From an uncultured Fluviicola sp. (GTDB taxonomy: Bacteria; Bacteroidota; Bacteroidia; Flavobacteriales_D; Crocinitomicaceae): a stretch of DNA of 64,000 nt. Where the stretch lies: NCBI RefSeq assembly GCF_902168135.1, contig NZ_CABHOL010000034.1, positions 62,001 to 126,000 of the forward strand, given 5' to 3'. The translations under genes were made by a program, and so were the position numbers. Positions 34,080-43,244 of the stretch are shown here, piece after piece. Position 1 is the first letter of the stretch, and each line of letters starts with the position of its first letter. The notes below the pieces were generated by a model. That model was not told the origin of the DNA. It did not search any database and saw only the letters and a list, made by a program, of their open reading frames with translations.

Positions 34080-37000
34080 ATGAAGCCGATTTTTGGAATC
34101 TTTTGTGCCCTCGTTTTTTACGTGCAGTCTTATGCCCAGGAAATTAACCATGAGCACCCGTCGCATTACGCATTGGTTGAAAACAAAGGACAGTGGGACG
34201 AGAAAGTCTTGTTCCAATCCAGGTCACAGGGAAACAACATCTGGGTGCAGCAGCACGGTTTCTTGTATGACCTCCGGGATTATTCGCCGATGAAACGTGC
34301 CCATGCGGTAAATAATCCGGACACTTCCACAACGATTAAAAGCGCTTTATCCGCAGCTCATTTCATTGGTTCCAATGAAGTTTACGAAATTGTCAAAGAA
34401 CAGCCGCTTCCTTATTATTACAATTACTTTTTAGGAAATGATTCCTCCAGATGGACTTCTGAAGTAAGAAGTTTCCGGGAAGTAACGCTCAAGAATTTCT
34501 ACAACGGCATCGATCTGAAAATCTTTGACACCCCGGAAAAATTCAAATACGAATTGTGGTGTTCGCCGGGAAGCCCGATGGGGAATATCCAGGTCGACCT
34601 GAAAAATTTCCGGCAAATTTCCATCGCTAAGAACGGTGACCTGGTGCTTGAAACGAGTTTGGGAAAAATCATCGAACAAAAGCCCGTTGCATACCAACTT
34701 CTGAATGGAAAACTCACCGAGATTCCATGTGCGTTTAAACTGAACGGAACCATTTTGACATTTAAGCTTGGAAAGTACAATCCGCTCGCAAGCGTCATTA
34801 TTGACCCGGTTTTAGTATTCGCGACCTATTCCGGATCACCCTCGGATAATTTCGGAATGACAGCTACTTATGGCTACGATGGCTCCGCTTATTCTGCCGG
34901 AACCGTATTCGGAAATGCCTACCCGACACCGGATAATGCTGCATACGATATTACTTCTAATTTTACCCAAACAACGAATCCTACATACGGAATAACGGAT
35001 GTGTTTGTATCCAAATATTCACCGGACGGAGAAAACATGCTTTGGACAACCTTCCTGGGAGGTGGAAACACCACAGACGGAAGTGAAACTGCACATAGTT
35101 TAATCTGTGACCTAAACAACAATTTATACATCTACGGAGCCACTTCAAGCACCGATTTCCCAACTGTAAATGCTTATCAGGCTGCTCATGCCGGGGGTGT
35201 TAGCGGGGCAAACTTCAACAGTAACGGAGTATATTTCAATACGCAGGGAACAGATATCTACGTCTCAAAGATCAGTGCAAACGGGCACAATTTACTGGCC
35301 TCCACCTATGTGGGAGGATCTCAGAATGACGGGGTGAATATGAAAAGCGGTGTTCTTTCCTATGATTCTTTAACGACCAACTACGGAGATAACTTCCGGG
35401 GCGAGATCATGCTTGATTCCTTAGGAAATTGCCTGGTTGCATCATCTACACGCTCAACAGATTTCCCGGTAATGAATGCCTTTCAGCCCACCAAATCCGG
35501 TCAGCAGGACGGCGTTATTTTCAAACTGAGCAGTGACTTGAGCACGATGATGTGGTCGAGCTATTTCGGAGGAACAAACAACGATGCGTGTTATTCCGTA
35601 AAGATCGATTCCAGCTACAATGTTGTTTTTTCAGGAGGAACTTCCAGTACCGATATTCCCGGTACAACAGGCGGATTGAATCCGAACTACCTGGGTGGGA
35701 AAGCAGATGGTTTTGTAGGAAAACTGACTCCAAACGGTCAAATACTGACACAAAGTACTTACATCGGCGCAAATCAGTATGACCAGGCTTTCTTTGTGGA
35801 AATCAACCGGAATGACGAAATTTTTGTACTGGGGCAATCGGCAGGCGGAAATTTCCCGGTAATCAATTCGCAAAGCTACCCGAACAGCAGCCAGTTTATC
35901 GCAAAATTAAATCCATCCCTTACGTCCATCTTAAACAGCACTGTTTTTGGTAACGGAAGCCCGAATATCAACATTTCTCCGGCAGCATTCCTGGTTGATA
36001 TTTGCGGAAACATGTACGTTTCAGGCTGGGGTGCAAGTATTTTACAGACTACACCGCTAAGCGGAATGCCTATCAGTCCGGACGCGTATCAATCCAGCTC
36101 GGGCGACGGGTTCAACTTCTATTTATTCGTTTACAAGCGTGATTTTTCCGGTCTGCTTTACGGAAGCTACCTGGGAGGGGACGAGGCCCAGGAACACGTA
36201 GACGGCGGAACTTCGCGTTTCGATAAAAACGGAGTCGTTTATCAATCTGTATGTGGCGGTTGCGGAGGCAGCAGTGATTTTCCGACTACCCCCAACGCGT
36301 GGTCAAACACCAACCTAAGCACAAACTGCAACAATGTCGTCTTCAAATTCGATTTCCAGCTATTACCGAAAGCAGAGTTTACTCCAAGCAGCTTAGGTGG
36401 TTGCGAAGATTTCACGGTTACATTTACCAATACCAGTTCCCCTTCGGATTCTTATGAATGGGATTTGGGGAACGGAACAACTTCAACCGTATTCTCGCCA
36501 ACGGTGACTTACACCGAGCCTGGAACTTACACTGTTCAACTGCGGGTAACGGATTCGGTTTGTTTGCTGACAGATACGAATGAAATTACTATCAATGTTC
36601 TTCCGGATATCCAGCTGGCTGTTTCCAACGACACCATTTTGTGTTCTCCCCTGCCGTTGACATTTACAGCCAATTCATCCGGCAGTGCAGATTATTTTAT
36701 CTGGTCGTCAGACATCCTGTTTTCAGACACTTTAAATCCTTCTGTGGCAGATTCTGTGCTAAATATTACTCCCGGAGGAACAACCACTTACTATGTGAGG
36801 GCCGGAAATGCCTATTGTTCGAAAATAGACAGTGTCACCGTTTTCTTTATAGGCGGAAGTCTGACCATTACCGGCAGCGATTCGATTTGTCTCAATGAAC
36901 CGACTACATTGACAGCAAACATCAACGTTCCCAATGTAACATTCAGTTATGTTTGGAGCCCGACGAATATTTTAACAGCTACTCCGCAGCAAAACGTGGT

Positions 37001-37619
37001 GATTGCCAATCCGCCGGTCAGTCAATGGGTGTATGTGGATGCGAACGGATCAAACGGTTGCTTTGACCGTGATTCGATTTATGTCACCGTAGGAACTTTA
37101 TCCGGAACGGTCAGCGCACAGGCCAACCCGGAATACGTGGTTCCCGGAGGCAGCAGCACCTTAACAGCATCTCCTTCAGGATATTCTTACGTTTGGTTCC
37201 CGCAGGCAGGTTTGTCCAGTCCGTACAGCCAGATCACACAGGCAAGTCCGGAGCAAACAACCCTTTATACGGTGAGCATCACAGACGGAATCTGCACCAA
37301 ATCCGCTTCCGTAAAAGTAAACGTGCTCGAAGTAGTCTGCGACCGTACTTATGTATACGTTCCGAATGCTTTCTCTCCGAACGGAGATTTGGAAAACGAC
37401 GTACTTTATGTCAGAAGCGCCATTGCCACCAAGATCCTTTTCCGGATTTTTGACCGCTGGGGCGAAATGGTCTTTGAAACAACGGATCAAAACATTGGCT
37501 GGGACGGAACATTCAGAGACAAACTCCTGAAGCCGGACACCTATGATTACTACCTGGAAGCTACCTGCGTGCAGGGAGAGCAAAAAATCATTAAAGGAAA
37601 CGTGACGCTGATACGCTAA
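34080..37619 (+). CDS. Large surface protein with SBBP-type repeats, PKD domains and type B T9SS domain
   Basis: 1179 residues. The signal peptide ends VQSYAQ. The N-terminal region has LVENKGQWDEKVLFQ and VWVQQHGFLYDL-like motifs, as in DUF7948 surface proteins. A beta-propeller-like part of SBBP repeats follows (WTTFLGGG, LASTYVGGS, WSSYFGG, LTQSTYIGAN), about residues 300-770. Then come PKD-like domains (SYEWDLGNGTTSTVF) and, at the C-terminus, YVPNAFSPNGDLEND and FDRWGEMVFETTDQNIGWDG, the type B sorting domain. Predicted to be secreted by the T9SS and held at the surface. Confidence 0.9.
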   Translation: MKPIFGIFCALVFYVQSYAQEINHEHPSHYALVENKGQWDEKVLFQSRSQGNNIWVQQHGFLYDLRDYSPMKRAHAVNNPDTSTTIKSALSAAHFIGSNEVYEIVKEQPLPYYYNYFLGNDSSRWTSEVRSFREVTLKNFYNGIDLKIFDTPEKFKYELWCSPGSPMGNIQVDLKNFRQISIAKNGDLVLETSLGKIIEQKPVAYQLLNGKLTEIPCAFKLNGTILTFKLGKYNPLASVIIDPVLVFATYSGSPSDNFGMTATYGYDGSAYSAGTVFGNAYPTPDNAAYDITSNFTQTTNPTYGITDVFVSKYSPDGENMLWTTFLGGGNTTDGSETAHSLICDLNNNLYIYGATSSTDFPTVNAYQAAHAGGVSGANFNSNGVYFNTQGTDIYVSKISANGHNLLASTYVGGSQNDGVNMKSGVLSYDSLTTNYGDNFRGEIMLDSLGNCLVASSTRSTDFPVMNAFQPTKSGQQDGVIFKLSSDLSTMMWSSYFGGTNNDACYSVKIDSSYNVVFSGGTSSTDIPGTTGGLNPNYLGGKADGFVGKLTPNGQILTQSTYIGANQYDQAFFVEINRNDEIFVLGQSAGGNFPVINSQSYPNSSQFIAKLNPSLTSILNSTVFGNGSPNINISPAAFLVDICGNMYVSGWGASILQTTPLSGMPISPDAYQSSSGDGFNFYLFVYKRDFSGLLYGSYLGGDEAQEHVDGGTSRFDKNGVVYQSVCGGCGGSSDFPTTPNAWSNTNLSTNCNNVVFKFDFQLLPKAEFTPSSLGGCEDFTVTFTNTSSPSDSYEWDLGNGTTSTVFSPTVTYTEPGTYTVQLRVTDSVCLLTDTNEITINVLPDIQLAVSNDTILCSPLPLTFTANSSGSADYFIWSSDILFSDTLNPSVADSVLNITPGGTTTYYVRAGNAYCSKIDSVTVFFIGGSLTITGSDSICLNEPTTLTANINVPNVTFSYVWSPTNILTATPQQNVVIANPPVSQWVYVDANGSNGCFDRDSIYVTVGTLSGTVSAQANPEYVVPGGSSTLTASPSGYSYVWFPQAGLSSPYSQITQASPEQTTLYTVSITDGICTKSASVKVNVLEVVCDRTYVYVPNAFSPNGDLENDVLYVRSAIATKILFRIFDRWGEMVFETTDQNIGWDGTFRDKLLKPDTYDYYLEATCVQGEQKIIKGNVTLIR

Positions 37620-37646
37620 GAGAGGTGAAAATGTTTAAACAGTTTC

Positions 37647-37706
37647 ATTTGAACATTTGAACATTTGAACATTTGAACATTTGAACATTTGAACATTTGA
37701 ACATTT
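37647..37706. repeat. 8-base tandem array ATTTGAAC, seven copies plus a partial
   Basis: Perfect units run from 37647 to 37702 and continue partially to 37706. It lies 27 bases after the surface protein stop. An array of the complement (ATGTTCAA) lies at 43093-43156, in opposite orientation. Arrays of this type may vary in copy number by slippage. Confidence 0.9.
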
Positions 37707-37872
37707 AATCAATCCGAAAGCGGGGCGAAAAGCGTGTTTCGTTAACATCACCGATTTATTAACTCAAAGTATTGTTTTGTATACTCAAAACGTTAAAATG
37801 CTCGTTTCTAGCAATCTATATAAAAATTAGTTTTAAATTTAGCGCACAACTCATTACAACTTACTATAACTA

Positions 37873-38232
37873 ATGGTCAAAATTCTATCTATTACTCTTG
37901 CGTTCTTTGCGCTTCATTTTACTGCTTTTTCCCAACAGAGTGATCTGGAAGATTCCGAAAGATATATCAAAATCATTCTTGATTCCGAGATTACTCAGGA
38001 AGCTCAATCAGAAATTTCTCAAGCATTTAAACAAATTCCGGGGGTCAGGACTTCCAGAATGGACAATTCTACCGGAATTTATCTGGGTATTTATGCACCG
38101 AATGAAAATCTTTCAGACCAAACTTTTTTGAATTGGTTTGAAAATCATGGATATACTGTGAAATGTTATTATGATGCCGCTTATACAAATGGCGGCAAGA
38201 TGATTGAATTATCAAAAAACAACTGCCGCTGA
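37873..38232 (+). CDS. Uncharacterised small secreted protein
   Basis: 119 residues with signal peptide (VKILSITLAFFALHFTAFSQ). Mature part: acidic start, a helix (SEISQAFKQIPGVRTSRMD), then an HMA-like alpha/beta pattern ending NHGYTVKCYYDAAY. No metal-binding Cys pair. It ends two bases before the ATG of the next gene, so they are co-transcribed. Role unknown. Confidence 0.7.
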   Translation: MVKILSITLAFFALHFTAFSQQSDLEDSERYIKIILDSEITQEAQSEISQAFKQIPGVRTSRMDNSTGIYLGIYAPNENLSDQTFLNWFENHGYTVKCYYDAAYTNGGKMIELSKNNCR

Positions 38233-38234
38233 TC

Positions 38235-39821
38235 ATGAAAAATTTACTATTACTGCTTATTCTTTGTCAAATTACATCTGTTTTCGGACAATCAGACAAT
38301 TGTACCGGAACAGTCCCCACATTAACTGTAGGAGCAGCTTGTACACCAACAAATTATTCCATTCCGACATCCTATTTTGACAATTTCAGCACCGAACCGT
38401 CTTGCGGATGGGATGACGTAGATGGATTTTTTCAGTTTACAGCAACTTCAACCTACACAACCGTAACCGTTACAGACGCCACTGCGAACGGGCCCGATCC
38501 CGGGTTGATGATCGTATCGGGAACCTGCGGAGGAACCTTTACCCCACTTGGCTGCTCACAAACCGGAAACGGTGTTGATGAAAGCGTGAGCTTTGCTACG
38601 GTAGTGGGTCAAACCTACTTTGCCGTTATTTTTGCTACAAATGCTGCAAATACGGGACCTCCGAGTCAGGCAACCAATGGAACGATTTGCGCCGTACAAA
38701 GTACTTATTCGGGTCCTGTAGTTGCTTCGGAATGTGCAAACCACGTAAACATTTGCAGCAACGCAGGCTTCCAGATTGATCCGAACGGATACGGTGCTAT
38801 TGATGAAATACCAGTTTCAGGGTCACTGGGAAATCCCTATTATGATCCTTATTTTGGACCGGTGAGTCCCTGGGGCGGAGGAAATATGGGCTGTCTGCAA
38901 TCAGGGGAAAATAACAGTACCTGGATGGTTATCAATGTTTATACAGCCGGGAATTTAGAATTTTCATTCGGAGCGGGAGGTGCCCAGGCTGGCTTTTATG
39001 ACTGGATCATGTATCCTTATACCGGCACAGGGACCTGTGCAGCTATTTCCGGCAACACGCTTGCACCGGTGAGGTGTAACTGGAATGAGACAAACACTGG
39101 TGGAACCGGGTTGGCATCCACTTTACCTGCCGGGGGAAGCTGGGGAAATTATGAACCGCCTTTAGCAGTAACAGCTAATACACAATACATCATCTGCTTC
39201 TCCAATTATAGTTCAGTAGCTACAACGGTACCAATGGTTTTTGGCGGCACAGCAACCGTAGGCTGCTCGGCATTGAGTGCAAACATGAATAATTTCAGTG
39301 TCCAAACAGATTGTGAGACAAGCCTGGCATTTATCTCCTGGGATGCTCCGTTGGAAAGCAACAGTACCTATGAAGTACAAAGGAGCTATACCGGCGAATT
39401 CTGGGATATTATAGGAAGTGTAACAGAACCGTCCGGTTCTTCCGATTCTAAACAGTTCGTATTCAGAGACGATCTCGAAAAAGACAAAATGGTTTTCTAC
39501 CGACTAAAAGAAATTCATTCCTACGGTATATCTGATTATTCCGAGTTAAAATCAGTGACCTGCAAATCGGGCATTAGTCCAAATACCTTATCTCCAAACC
39601 CTTCATCAGAATTAACAAACCTAACGTATTATTCAAAACAGCCGGGAACATTGCATATTTTTGACGCAGTAGGAAGACTTATTGAACAAATACCTTTGGA
39701 GAATACGAAAAGTAAAATTGTTTTAAAACCGATCGATGTTTCCAACCTTCAAAATGGTGTTTACCGCTTTGTCCTGGATTTAGGGAACGAATCCTCTACT
39801 ATCCAGTTTGTTAAGAAATAA
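38235..39821 (+). CDS. Secreted protein with type A T9SS sorting domain
   Basis: 528 residues. Signal peptide ends SVFGQ. The N-terminal part has a CxGTVPTLTVGAACTP segment and a beta-rich domain with WDDVDGFFQFTATS and ESVSFATVVGQTYFAVIF, similar to pre-peptidase-like domains. A middle region with CSNAGFQIDPNGYGAID and IICFSNYSSV follows. The C-terminus, SPNPSSELTNLTYY and NGVYRFVLDLG, is a type A sorting domain. It follows the 119-residue gene by two bases. Confidence 0.85.
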   Translation: MKNLLLLLILCQITSVFGQSDNCTGTVPTLTVGAACTPTNYSIPTSYFDNFSTEPSCGWDDVDGFFQFTATSTYTTVTVTDATANGPDPGLMIVSGTCGGTFTPLGCSQTGNGVDESVSFATVVGQTYFAVIFATNAANTGPPSQATNGTICAVQSTYSGPVVASECANHVNICSNAGFQIDPNGYGAIDEIPVSGSLGNPYYDPYFGPVSPWGGGNMGCLQSGENNSTWMVINVYTAGNLEFSFGAGGAQAGFYDWIMYPYTGTGTCAAISGNTLAPVRCNWNETNTGGTGLASTLPAGGSWGNYEPPLAVTANTQYIICFSNYSSVATTVPMVFGGTATVGCSALSANMNNFSVQTDCETSLAFISWDAPLESNSTYEVQRSYTGEFWDIIGSVTEPSGSSDSKQFVFRDDLEKDKMVFYRLKEIHSYGISDYSELKSVTCKSGISPNTLSPNPSSELTNLTYYSKQPGTLHIFDAVGRLIEQIPLENTKSKIVLKPIDVSNLQNGVYRFVLDLGNESSTIQFVKK

Positions 39822-39918
39822 ATAAATCCTTTATAAGATTTCAATAATAAAAGAGATTAAGGAAACTACTGTCTGTTTTTCATTTAGTATATTTAGACAT
39901 ATTCTATACTCTTACTTT

Positions 39919-41958
39919 ATGAAAAAACAATTACTCACTCTTGGTTTCTTATCAAGTATTGCAGCATTTGGTCAGACTTTCACCGATAATTTTGACTCTT
40001 ATACCGCAGGACAAAAATTATGCCCGCAAAGTGGCGGCGCATGGACAACCTGGAGCAATGCTCCCGGGGGAAATGAGGACGTCCTGGTTTCCGGTGCGGA
40101 TGCAGTATCCGGAAGCAACTCGTTGTATTTCTCTACTTCTTCACAAAACGGCGGACCTGTGGACCTGGTGCGCAACTTCGGGGTTTTAAATACCGGACAG
40201 TTTGATATGGACTTCAATATCAAAGTTGAAACAGGCAAAGCCGGATATTTCAATTTTCAGCGCAATGCAACGATTGGCCAGGTTTGGGCAATGGACTGCT
40301 TCTTCAATGACAACGGAACCATTACGATCAACAATCAAAACGGATTGAACTTTACCGGGGCATCTTACCCGCAAAATACCTGGTTCAATTTCCACATTGC
40401 CATCAATTTCAACACGAACAACTGGGAAGTGTTTATTGACAATGTTTCCGTAGGTTCATTCTCGAACCCGATCAACCAGATCGCATCCATTGACATCTTC
40501 CCTACGGACCAAAATGCTCCGTACAGTTGCGGTTATTTCATCGATGACTTTCACACAGTAATTACACCATACACCCTTCCTTCGGTAAATGCCGCTGTCA
40601 ACGGTTTATCGTTCGACCAGGGAATGCTGGCAGGTAACGCTGTAACTCCGAAAGTAGTTGTCAGAAACCTGGGAACAACTCCGATCACTTCTTTCGAATT
40701 GGATGTTGACTACAATGGAAATAATATTCATCAGAGCGTTACAGGATTAAACCTGGCATCTCTTGCAACGACTACCGTTACCATGACCGGAACCCTGACA
40801 TTAACTGGCACAAGCATGCCGATGGTTGCAACTGTAAGCAATGTAAATAATGCCGGAGCTGATATGGATGCAAATGACGATGAACTTTCTATCGATCTGA
40901 GTCCGTTAACGCCTGCTGCCGGTAAAATGGTAGTTGGAGAAGAAGGAACAGGAACCTGGTGCCAATGGTGTCCGCGAGGTGCTGTTTTCATGGACATGAT
41001 GGAAGAAAAATACAGCAATTACTGGGCAGGAATTGCAGTTCATAACGGTGACCCCATGGTTGTAACAACTTATGATGACGGAATCGGAGGATTGGTTTCA
41101 GGTTATCCGTCTGCTTTGGTTGACCGCATGAGTGTTATTGATCCTTCCGAAATGGAAGCAGATTTCTTAACACGTGTTCAGGTAGCTCCGAAAGCATCCA
41201 TCGAAAACGGTGCAACATGGAATGCAACTACACGTGAATTAAAAGTATCTACATCCGCAACGTTCCTGTCTTCCGCAACTAATTCTTACAAATTAGGAAT
41301 CGTTCTGACAGAAGATGAGGTAACCGGAACCGGAAGCGGGTATAGTCAATCCAATGCATACGCTAATAACGCTGCCGGACCAATGGGCGGATTTGAATCC
41401 CTGCCGAACCCGGTGCCTGCTGCGCAAATGGTTTACGATCATGTTGCAAGAGCTATTGCACCTAGCTTTACAGGTGCTGCAAACAGTTTCCCTGCAACCG
41501 TAAATACAGGAGAAACACATACTATTACAGCTACGTTTATCATTCCCGCATCGTGGGATGAAACGAAAATCCACATCGTCGGGTTGTTGTTCAATCCTCA
41601 GGGAAAAATTGACAATGCCGGAAAAGCAACGATTACAGAAGCTGTAACAAACGGATTTGTAGCAGGAACAGACGTAACAGCAGGCTTGAATGATCTGGAT
41701 CAAATCGATGACCTGGTACAGGTTTATCCGAACCCTGCTACCACAACTGTTTCAGTTAGCCTGCAGATCAAGGAGCAAAGCGAAGTATCCGTTTCAGTTA
41801 CAGATATCGCAGGAAAAGAGATTTCCAGCAAAAATTACGGGCAGCTAAACGGAGCTTCTGTGATTACGATCAACACAAGCAACACCCCTGCGGGAGTTTA
41901 CTTTGTGAATGTGAAAATGAACAATGCGGTGACACAGAAAAAAGTAATTATTCAATAA
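39919..41958 (+). CDS. Omp28-like surface protein with type A T9SS sorting domain
   Basis: 679 residues. Signal peptide ends AAFGQ. The N-terminal domain (about residues 20-220) is concanavalin-like (FTDNFDSYTAG, WFNFHIAINFNTNNWEVFIDN). A middle part contains KMVVGEEGTGTWCQWCPRGA (CxxC, thioredoxin-like as in Omp28 proteins), followed by VQVAPKASIENGATW. The C-terminus, VYPNPATTTVSVSL and GVYFVNVKMNNA, is type A. The CxxC could be redox-active. Terminated by a perfect palindrome at 41973. Confidence 0.9.
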   Translation: MKKQLLTLGFLSSIAAFGQTFTDNFDSYTAGQKLCPQSGGAWTTWSNAPGGNEDVLVSGADAVSGSNSLYFSTSSQNGGPVDLVRNFGVLNTGQFDMDFNIKVETGKAGYFNFQRNATIGQVWAMDCFFNDNGTITINNQNGLNFTGASYPQNTWFNFHIAINFNTNNWEVFIDNVSVGSFSNPINQIASIDIFPTDQNAPYSCGYFIDDFHTVITPYTLPSVNAAVNGLSFDQGMLAGNAVTPKVVVRNLGTTPITSFELDVDYNGNNIHQSVTGLNLASLATTTVTMTGTLTLTGTSMPMVATVSNVNNAGADMDANDDELSIDLSPLTPAAGKMVVGEEGTGTWCQWCPRGAVFMDMMEEKYSNYWAGIAVHNGDPMVVTTYDDGIGGLVSGYPSALVDRMSVIDPSEMEADFLTRVQVAPKASIENGATWNATTRELKVSTSATFLSSATNSYKLGIVLTEDEVTGTGSGYSQSNAYANNAAGPMGGFESLPNPVPAAQMVYDHVARAIAPSFTGAANSFPATVNTGETHTITATFIIPASWDETKIHIVGLLFNPQGKIDNAGKATITEAVTNGFVAGTDVTAGLNDLDQIDDLVQVYPNPATTTVSVSLQIKEQSEVSVSVTDIAGKEISSKNYGQLNGASVITINTSNTPAGVYFVNVKMNNAVTQKKVIIQ

Positions 41959-41972
41959 TTAGATTGAACATA

Positions 41973-42012
41973 AAAAAAGTAGGGGCGCGATTAATCGCGC
42001 CCCTACTTTTTT
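41973..42012. terminator. 40-base perfect palindrome, GTAGGG/CCCTAC family
   Basis: A6-GTAGGGGCGCG-ATTAAT-CGCGCCCCTAC-T6, perfectly self-complementary, just after the Omp28-like stop. Bidirectional terminator by structure; also the most perfect member of the palindrome family together with 56644-56683. Confidence 0.9.
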
Positions 42013-42027
42013 CGGTAATTTTGTTTC

Positions 42028-42638
42028 ATGAAATGGATTGGAAACCGAATTAGTTATCTCGACGATCAGAATAAAACAACAGTTATTATTACTCCGGAGC
42101 AGGTTGGATTTATAAAAGCGCTGATGGGTGCCTGGTGTGTTTTATGTGGCTTGCAATCGGGGCAACTATTATTTGGGCCTGGTTATCCGGGAACATCTAT
42201 GGATTTGATGAAGTCAGCCGTAAATCCCTGGATGTGAAAGAACGCCAGCAATTGCTGATCATCACCATCATTTTCCTGTCGTTTTGGGCCTATTATTTTA
42301 TTCGTGTCGGCAGAACTTTTCTCTGGATCATGTACGGCCGTGAGTATATCAAAGTCGATAAAATTTCCATGACTATTAAAACCAGTATCGGGACCTACGG
42401 AAAAGCCAAAGAATACTATTTGGAAAACATCAAAAAAGTACGTGTTTCCGTTCCGAAAGCAAATTCTTTCCAGGCAGCCTGGGAAAATTCCCCGTGGATT
42501 CGCGGAGGAGAACGCATTGAGTTTGATTATTTAGGAAAGACTATCCGTTTCGGGAGAAAATTGAACCCGCAGGATTCAAAACTGCTTTTCCAGCTTTTAA
42601 CGAAACGTTTGGAAGACCAATTGAAGAAAAAGAAATAA
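42028..42638 (+). pseudogene. Frameshifted gene for a small two-membrane-segment protein
   Basis: The first frame (42028 onward) encodes KWIGNRISYLDDQNKTTVII and a membrane-like segment, then loses the expected pattern near 42130 (GCCTGGTGTGTTTTATG). Another frame from about 42135 continues with a membrane segment (LAIGATIIWAWLSG), a second one (IIFLSFWAYYFI) and a PH-like tail (YIKVDKISMTIKTSIGTYG, EYYLENIKKVRVS). One base lost or gained in the TGGTGTGTTTTA stretch joins them into one protein of about 200 residues. Either a real inactivation or a sequencing error. Confidence 0.7.
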
Positions 42639-42646
42639 TTACCGGA

Positions 42647-43069
42647 TCAGATCACAATCCGCAATACCTCTTCCCGATTCATTCCTTTTCTTAAGTGTTC
42701 CAAAATAATTGGAAATTTCTCATCGATGCGTTCCGGTGTAAATCCGAGTTCAAGCCCCAATCTTCTTACCAGCCTGGTCTCATTGGTATCCATATTCCCA
42801 TCTGCTCCCAAAAGCTGGATCAGTTGAATAAACCGCTCGTAACGTTCTTCCCTGGTAACCGGCGGAATGAATGGATAGTCATCCGGATTTTCGCAAATTT
42901 CAGCAACTTGTTCTTCTGTCAATGAAAGTTTGGTAGCAATTTTTTTCAGTAATTGGTTCTCTGCAAAACTGACGTTCCCGTCGATACGTGCCAGCATAAT
43001 GAGATTCCTGAAATGTCCTTTCTGACGTGCTTGTTCTCCCGAATCAAAAAAATGCGAAAATGAGCTCAT
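42647..43069 (-). CDS. TerB-like family protein
   Basis: 140 residues, all helical. Seen: MLARIDGNVSFAENQLLKKIA, then PPVTREERYERFIQLIQLLGADGNMDTNETRLVRRLGLELG, the acidic D-G-N-x-(D/S) pattern of TerB/TerB-like domains. TerB proteins were named for tellurite resistance but are broadly found in membrane-linked stress systems. No partner Ter gene is in the window, so the name is structural only. Downstream the gene ends 8 bases after the frameshifted gene on the opposite strand. Confidence 0.85.
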   Translation of the reverse strand: MSSFSHFFDSGEQARQKGHFRNLIMLARIDGNVSFAENQLLKKIATKLSLTEEQVAEICENPDDYPFIPPVTREERYERFIQLIQLLGADGNMDTNETRLVRRLGLELGFTPERIDEKFPIILEHLRKGMNREEVLRIVI

Positions 43070-43092
43070 GGTAGTTTATTTAACAGTTAAAA

Positions 43093-43156
43093 ATGTTCAA
43101 ATGTTCAAATGTTCAAATGTTCAAATGTTCAAATGTTCAAATGTTCAAATGTTCAA
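43093..43156. repeat. 8-base tandem array ATGTTCAA, eight copies
   Basis: Eight perfect units 43093-43156, in opposite orientation to the ATTTGAAC array at 37647-37706. Together they bracket a 5.4-kb block with genes from 37873 to 43069. More GTTCAA-like words follow to 43240. Confidence 0.9.
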
Positions 43157-43244
43157 ATAAAATTATTATTCCCTTGAACCCAATTGAACTTTTATACTCT
43201 TTTGAACCTTCGGAGCTCGAAGAGCGAAGAAGATTTGAACTTGT

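Noticed and set aside
37647-37706. CRISPR-like array
   Set aside because: Units are 8 bases without spacers and no cas genes are seen. The 21-bp array also lacks spacers.
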